DNA from: Phycisphaeraceae bacterium
GTDB taxonomy: Bacteria > Planctomycetota > Phycisphaerae > Phycisphaerales > Phycisphaeraceae
Length of the DNA stretch: 64,000 bases
Direction: 5' to 3'
Assembly: GCA_028284155.1 (NCBI GenBank)
Contig: JANQSF010000054.1
Span: forward strand, 140,778 to 204,777
Shown: positions 60,224 through 64,000 of the stretch, in pieces
How the letters are laid out: the number at the start of each line of letters is the position of its first letter
Numbering within the stretch: the stretch's first letter is position 1
Notes under the pieces: generated by a model
The model's database searches: none
What the model was told of the DNA's origin: nothing
What the model saw: the letters and a program-made list of their open reading frames with translations, nothing else
Program-made: the position numbers and the translations under genes

Positions 60224-61330
60224 ATGAAAAACTCGTTCACCCTGTTCATCGGCATCGCCATTGTCCTGCTCCTGCTGGCGTACATGTTCGCCTTCCAGGT
60301 GCGGTACGACGAAGTGGTCGTGTTAACGACGTTCGACGAGGCGACCGAGCCGGAACTGGTCGACGGCCGACTCCCGCGCGACGCGCAGGACAGGCTGATC
60401 AACTCCGGCAGCATCAAGGCCGAGCCGGGCTTCTACCTGCGTTGGCCCTGGCCGATCCAGAAGGTCTACCGCTACCCGACCCGCGTCCGCGTGCTCGAAG
60501 ACCGCATCGAGCAGTTGCAGACGGCCGACGGCTTCTCGCTGATTGTGCAGATGGCGTTGATGTGGCGGATCGAGAACCCGCGCGCGTTCTACATCAACCT
60601 CAAAGACGAGCAGACCGCCGAGACGCAACTGCTCGCCCTTATGCGCGACCAGCGCAGCGCGTTTGGCAAGTACCGATTCGACCAGTTGGTCAACACCGAC
60701 CCGAACGAGCTGAAACTACGTGAGATCGAAAAACTCGCGGCCAAGCGGATCGCCGAAAAGCTGAACGACCAGGGCTACGGCATCAAGGTCGAGCAGGTGC
60801 TGATCCGCCGAACGCTGCTGCCCAGCGCCGTGACAGCCAAGGTGTTCGAGCGGATGAAGGCGACGCGTCAGAAGATGGCGGCCGACATCCGCGGCAGCGG
60901 CGTGAGCGAAGCGAGCGCGATCCGCGCCGAGGCCGAGGCCGCCCGCAGCCGAATCCTCGGCCTGGCCCGCAGCCGGTCGCAAGCCCTGATCGCGCAGGGG
61001 CAAAAGGAAGCGGCCGAGGTCTACGACATCTTCGCGCAGGACGAAGACTTGGCCAAGTTCCTCACGCTCGTCGACGCGATGCGCGAGTTCCTCAAGGAAC
61101 GCTCGACGCTCATCATCCCCAGCGAACAGTTCGGGCTTGACCGCTTGATCGAGCAAGACGGGAAGATCGTTCCGGCCCCGCCGCCGACACCCACACCGCT
61201 TGCGCCCGACGCGAATCAGACCGAGAACAACGACTCACAACTGTCACCCGACAAAGCGTCGGGTGACGACGACACGACGCAGGACGACTCGAAACAAGGC
61301 AACGCGACTGCCGATGAGTCGAACTCGTAG
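60224..61330 (+). CDS. HflC-like SPFH protein
   Basis: The 368-residue protein has a single N-terminal span (LFIGIAIVLLLLAYMFAFQV), the band-7 domain with KAEPGFYLRWPWPIQKVYRYP and RVLEDRIEQLQTADGFSLIVQMALMWRIENP, a coiled coil with RGSGVSEASAIRAEAEAARSRIL and the final QEDLAKFLTLVDAMREFL-like helix, then an acidic, disordered tail of about 60 residues. This layout matches HflC, the partner of HflK. It follows the first SPFH gene by 84 bases. Confidence 0.88.
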   Translation: MKNSFTLFIGIAIVLLLLAYMFAFQVRYDEVVVLTTFDEATEPELVDGRLPRDAQDRLINSGSIKAEPGFYLRWPWPIQKVYRYPTRVRVLEDRIEQLQTADGFSLIVQMALMWRIENPRAFYINLKDEQTAETQLLALMRDQRSAFGKYRFDQLVNTDPNELKLREIEKLAAKRIAEKLNDQGYGIKVEQVLIRRTLLPSAVTAKVFERMKATRQKMAADIRGSGVSEASAIRAEAEAARSRILGLARSRSQALIAQGQKEAAEVYDIFAQDEDLAKFLTLVDAMREFLKERSTLIIPSEQFGLDRLIEQDGKIVPAPPPTPTPLAPDANQTENNDSQLSPDKASGDDDTTQDDSKQGNATADESNS

Positions 61331-61383
61331 CGGTGTATGTCATGCCCGCCCTGCGGGCGACCGCGAACCAACCGCGCACAATA

Positions 61384-61425
61384 CGACATGCGACATTCGA
61401 CATTCGACATTTGACTTTCGACATT
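61384..61425. repeat. Tandem CGACATT array
   Basis: CGACATG, CGACATT, CGACATT, CGACATT, TGACTTT and CGACATT run in tandem in the gap between the second and third SPFH genes, about 15 bases before the next start codon. It is a seven-base-unit array like those at 46144 and 16221. Confidence 0.6.
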
Positions 61426-61441
61426 CCCCCCTGGGTGACCC

Positions 61442-62812
61442 ATGGCCGACAAAGCGTTCAACCCGTTTGAACACCACCACCATCATCACGACCACGATCA
61501 CGACGAGGAACCAGTCGAGCAGATGGACCCCGGCCAACGCGCGTTGGCCGACGCGTTGCGTGTCAGTTTCTTCATCCTGAAGATCCTCATGCTCGCGCTG
61601 CTGGTCTACTACTTCGCGTTCAGCGGTATCTTTACGGTCGGCACGGACGAAAGCGCGATCCGCCTGCGCTTCGGGCGGATCGTCAAAGTCGATGAGCAGA
61701 CCGGGCAAAACGTGCTCGACGAGGGCGTTCACTTCGCCTGGCCTTACCCGATCGAACAGGTCGTCAAGATCCCGCGCAGCCCGCAGACGATCGAGTTGCG
61801 ACGTGAATACTGGTTCTGGGTCTCCGAAAAAGACGCCGACAAGCTCGTGGCGGAGGAAGGCCGAAAGGGCCCGCTCAATCCCGCGCTCGACGGGTCGATG
61901 CTGACGGGCGACGCGAACATCGCCCACGCCCGCTGGACGATCAACTACAAGATCAGCTCACCGGACGACTTCATCACCAACGTCGCCGACCCGACCTCGC
62001 AGAAGGCGCTGCTCGACGCGGCGACGCGCGTGGTCAAGGCCGCGTCCGAGTCCGCCGTTATCTACACCGTCGCGCAGACCACGGCCGACGAGTTGCAGAA
62101 AGGCCAGATCGACCTCGACCTGGCCGTCGCCCGCGCGCAGGCCACGCTCGACGAGCTGCGCAGCGGCATCGAGATCGAGAAGATCCTGCTCGACAAGGCG
62201 ATCTTCCCGATGTCCGTCCGCGACGACTTCCGCGCCGTGAACAACGCCGAGTCGGAACGGGCGACGCAGATCGAGGAGGCCATCGCCGAGCGCGACAAGA
62301 TCATCGGCGAGACGGCCGGCGAGGGCGCCGCGGCGCTGCTCGCGTTGATCGGTCAATACGAGTTGGCCACCGACCCCTTGGCGGGCGACAAGGCCAAAGC
62401 GGCCGAGTTGGAACAACAACTCGACAAGGCCATCACGTCCTTACGCGTCCCGACGCCCGGCGGCGAGGTCAAGCTGCGCGGCCGCGTCGCCGAGCTGATC
62501 GAGTCGGCCCACGCCGAGCGGGCGCAGACCGTCGACCGCGTCAAGGCCGAGGCTGAACGCTTCACCAAACTCCTGCCCGAGTGGCAAACCAACCCCGGCA
62601 TCGTCCGCACGCGTCTGTGGGCGCTGGCCATCCAGGACGCCCTGACCCAGAACAAGGTCGACGTCTACTACATCCCGCTCCAGGCCGAGATCCGCATGAT
62701 CCTGAACAAAGACCCGCTGGTCGAGCGCGAGGACGAGCAGGCGCGACTCATCGACGAGCGCGAACGCGAACAGAACGAACAAGACACGCGCGAAGGCGAT
62801 ACAGGTCGATAG
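61442..62812 (+). CDS. HflK-like SPFH protein with natural poly-His N-terminus
   Basis: The 456-residue protein begins MADKAFNPFEHHHHHHDHDHDEE, a run of six His with further His/Asp, then one span (VSFFILKILMLALLVYYFAFS) and the SPFH domain (GVHFAWPYPIEQVVKIPRSPQTIELRREYWFW, ARWTINYKISSPDDFITNV), then a coiled coil rich in Glu and Ala and a final segment with PLQAEIRMILNKDP. The genomic poly-His is not a cloning tag because it lies in the native reading frame. It may bind zinc or nickel. It is the third SPFH gene in the row, so the assembly may have three subunit types. Confidence 0.85.
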   Translation: MADKAFNPFEHHHHHHDHDHDEEPVEQMDPGQRALADALRVSFFILKILMLALLVYYFAFSGIFTVGTDESAIRLRFGRIVKVDEQTGQNVLDEGVHFAWPYPIEQVVKIPRSPQTIELRREYWFWVSEKDADKLVAEEGRKGPLNPALDGSMLTGDANIAHARWTINYKISSPDDFITNVADPTSQKALLDAATRVVKAASESAVIYTVAQTTADELQKGQIDLDLAVARAQATLDELRSGIEIEKILLDKAIFPMSVRDDFRAVNNAESERATQIEEAIAERDKIIGETAGEGAAALLALIGQYELATDPLAGDKAKAAELEQQLDKAITSLRVPTPGGEVKLRGRVAELIESAHAERAQTVDRVKAEAERFTKLLPEWQTNPGIVRTRLWALAIQDALTQNKVDVYYIPLQAEIRMILNKDPLVEREDEQARLIDEREREQNEQDTREGDTGR

Positions 62813-62868
62813 GCTTTAGCAGCCGCGCACCCACGCCGCACTATGATCCCGCCCGCAACGACATCACC

Positions 62869-64000
62869 ATGACCGCAAACCCTGCCCAGACCGACCAGCC
62901 CGCCGCCGACGCGTCTACCGACGACATCGTCGTCAAGTGCGCGGGGCTGACCAAGGTCTTCAAAGACTTCTGGCTGCGCAGCAAGGTCCGCGCGGTGGAC
63001 GGCGTCGACCTGGCTGTGCGACGCGGCGAGGTGTACGGCCTGCTCGGCCCGAATGGCTCGGGCAAGAGTACGACGATCAAGATGATCCTCGGCCTGCTGC
63101 ACCCGACCGAGGGCAAGATCGCCGTGTTCGGCAAACGGCCCGAGGATGTCGCAACGAAGAAGCAGATCGGCTACCTGCCGGAAGAGTCGTACCTCTACCC
63201 GTTTCTCAATGCGCGCGAGACGCTCGACTACTACGGCCGACTCTTCCATCAGAACGGGACGCAACGCAAGCGGCGCATCGAGATGTTGCTGAGTATGGTC
63301 GGCCTCGAGGCCGTGCAGCGCCGCCCGGTGCGCGAGTACTCCAAGGGCATGCAACGGCGCATCGGCATTGCGCAGGCGCTCATCAACGACCCGCAACTGC
63401 TCGTGCTCGACGAGCCGACGACCGGCATGGACCCGATCGGCACAGCCCAGATCAAAGACCTGATCAAGGCGTTGGCCGCGAAGGGCAAGACCATCCTGCT
63501 GTGCAGCCACCTGCTGGCCGACGTCGAAGACGTTTGCGACCGCGTGGCCGTGATGTACGGCGGCAAGGTCCGGGCTGAGGGCACGGTCGACGAATTGCTG
63601 ACCGAGCAGCAGATGACGACCATCGAGACGCCGCACCTCGACGACGAGACGATCGAACAGATCGAGCAACTGCTTGAAGCACGCGGCGGTCACATCGCAC
63701 GCGTGCAGCAGCCGCGACAAACGCTCGAGGCGTTCTTCCTCGACATCGTGCACAAGGCGCAGACCGAGGGTGCATCGACCAGCGGCGCGACGTCGGGCGG
63801 GCCGATTGCCGACTTCCTCATGTCTGAAGCCCGCAGCGCGCACCTGCCCGACGACGCCGAAGCGGCGGCGATCATCGACAAACTCACACAGCCCGAGCAG
63901 GAACCGGACAAACCCGAATCGAAACCCGTCACGCCACAGGCGCCCGCCGCACCCATCACTCGACCAACGCCGGCCGACGAACACCAGGACGAAGACGACG
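62869..64000 (+). CDS. ABC-2 type transporter ATPase (3' end beyond window)
   Basis: The frame from ATG at 62869 is open to the end of the window (377 codons). It has Walker A GPNGSGKST (residues 60-68), Q-loop GYLPEESYLYPFL, signature YSKGMQRRIGIAQAL (with Gln in place of the usual Gly-Gln order), Walker B LLVLDEPTTGMDP and the switch His in CSHLL. After the core ATPase (about residue 250) there is a long tail rich in Ala, Pro and acidic residues that is not finished at 64000. It is probably in one operon with the three SPFH genes; a permease gene is expected next. Confidence 0.93.
   Translation, partial: MTANPAQTDQPAADASTDDIVVKCAGLTKVFKDFWLRSKVRAVDGVDLAVRRGEVYGLLGPNGSGKSTTIKMILGLLHPTEGKIAVFGKRPEDVATKKQIGYLPEESYLYPFLNARETLDYYGRLFHQNGTQRKRRIEMLLSMVGLEAVQRRPVREYSKGMQRRIGIAQALINDPQLLVLDEPTTGMDPIGTAQIKDLIKALAAKGKTILLCSHLLADVEDVCDRVAVMYGGKVRAEGTVDELLTEQQMTTIETPHLDDETIEQIEQLLEARGGHIARVQQPRQTLEAFFLDIVHKAQTEGASTSGATSGGPIADFLMSEARSAHLPDDAEAAAIIDKLTQPEQEPDKPESKPVTPQAPAAPITRPTPADEHQDEDD

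Noticed and set aside
1..64000. CRISPR array, prophage or complete insertion sequence
   Set aside because: No regularly spaced identical repeats, integrase, transposase or phage structural genes were recognised in any part of the window.

Overview
The window looks like a chromosomal segment of a planctomycete, most likely of the class Phycisphaerae. This is inferred from several features seen together: GC-rich coding sequence, two PEP-CTERM sorted exported proteins, a family of membrane proteins carrying a CxxC-GYNLRG-CPECG zinc ribbon, a zinc-ribbon/TolQ operon, an HTH-receiver response regulator, and many intergenic palindromes and low-complexity tandem arrays. No ribosomal RNA, tRNA, CRISPR array, phage or complete insertion sequence was recognised.

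Layout. 1-195 is the 3' end of ftsH. 404-6427 is an array of five paralogous zinc-ribbon membrane proteins, split by a neuB-type sialic acid synthase gene on the other strand. 6463-14671 is mostly minus strand: a PAS-GAF-receiver signalling protein, an exported protein with three F-type lectin domains, transaldolase, and a FixL/FixJ-like two-component pair. 14773-20381 holds a beta-helix protein, a small four-CxxC protein and a three-gene operon made of a zinc-ribbon TolQ/ExbB channel and two ExbD/MotB-like proteins. 20525-29751 (minus) is polX followed by a LysR-gltB-gltD operon. 29816-38155 carries an exported TPR/LamG-like protein, an orphan FtsX-type permease, hsp20, fumC, a cupin and an ArsR/SRPBCC module. 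38190-43000 has a second PEP-CTERM protein, a lone nuoD, a sixth zinc-ribbon membrane protein with the ribbon at the opposite end, and a sulfotransferase. 43042-47171 is a ribose-type sugar ABC importer. 47264-56385 holds a SpoU methyltransferase, a zinc alcohol dehydrogenase, a HAD phosphatase, moeA-moaD, the HTH-receiver regulator, sthA and a metal P-type ATPase. 56500-64000 holds an ABC-2 permease, three SPFH (HflK/HflC-like) genes in a row, and an ABC ATPase that runs off the window.

How genes work together. LysR-gltB-gltD is a self-contained ammonia-assimilation operon with its regulator translationally coupled to gltB. The sugar importer is complete (binding lipoprotein, ATPase, permease). 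The three SPFH proteins followed by an ABC ATPase look like one membrane-microdomain/transport operon. The zinc-ribbon TolQ with two unequal single-span partners looks like an ion-driven motor complex of unknown output. The ArsR and LysR genes share the same promoter layout (TTGACA, 17 bases, TAANCT) placed so close to the start codon that the messages should have little or no leader.

The non-coding DNA is unusually structured. Three copies of a 26-28 bp inverted repeat show a compensatory base change. A GCGCGGG-ACTGAAGT palindrome occurs once between genes and once inside neuB, where it adds residues to the protein. Several short tandem arrays, each with its own unit, sit at gene ends.
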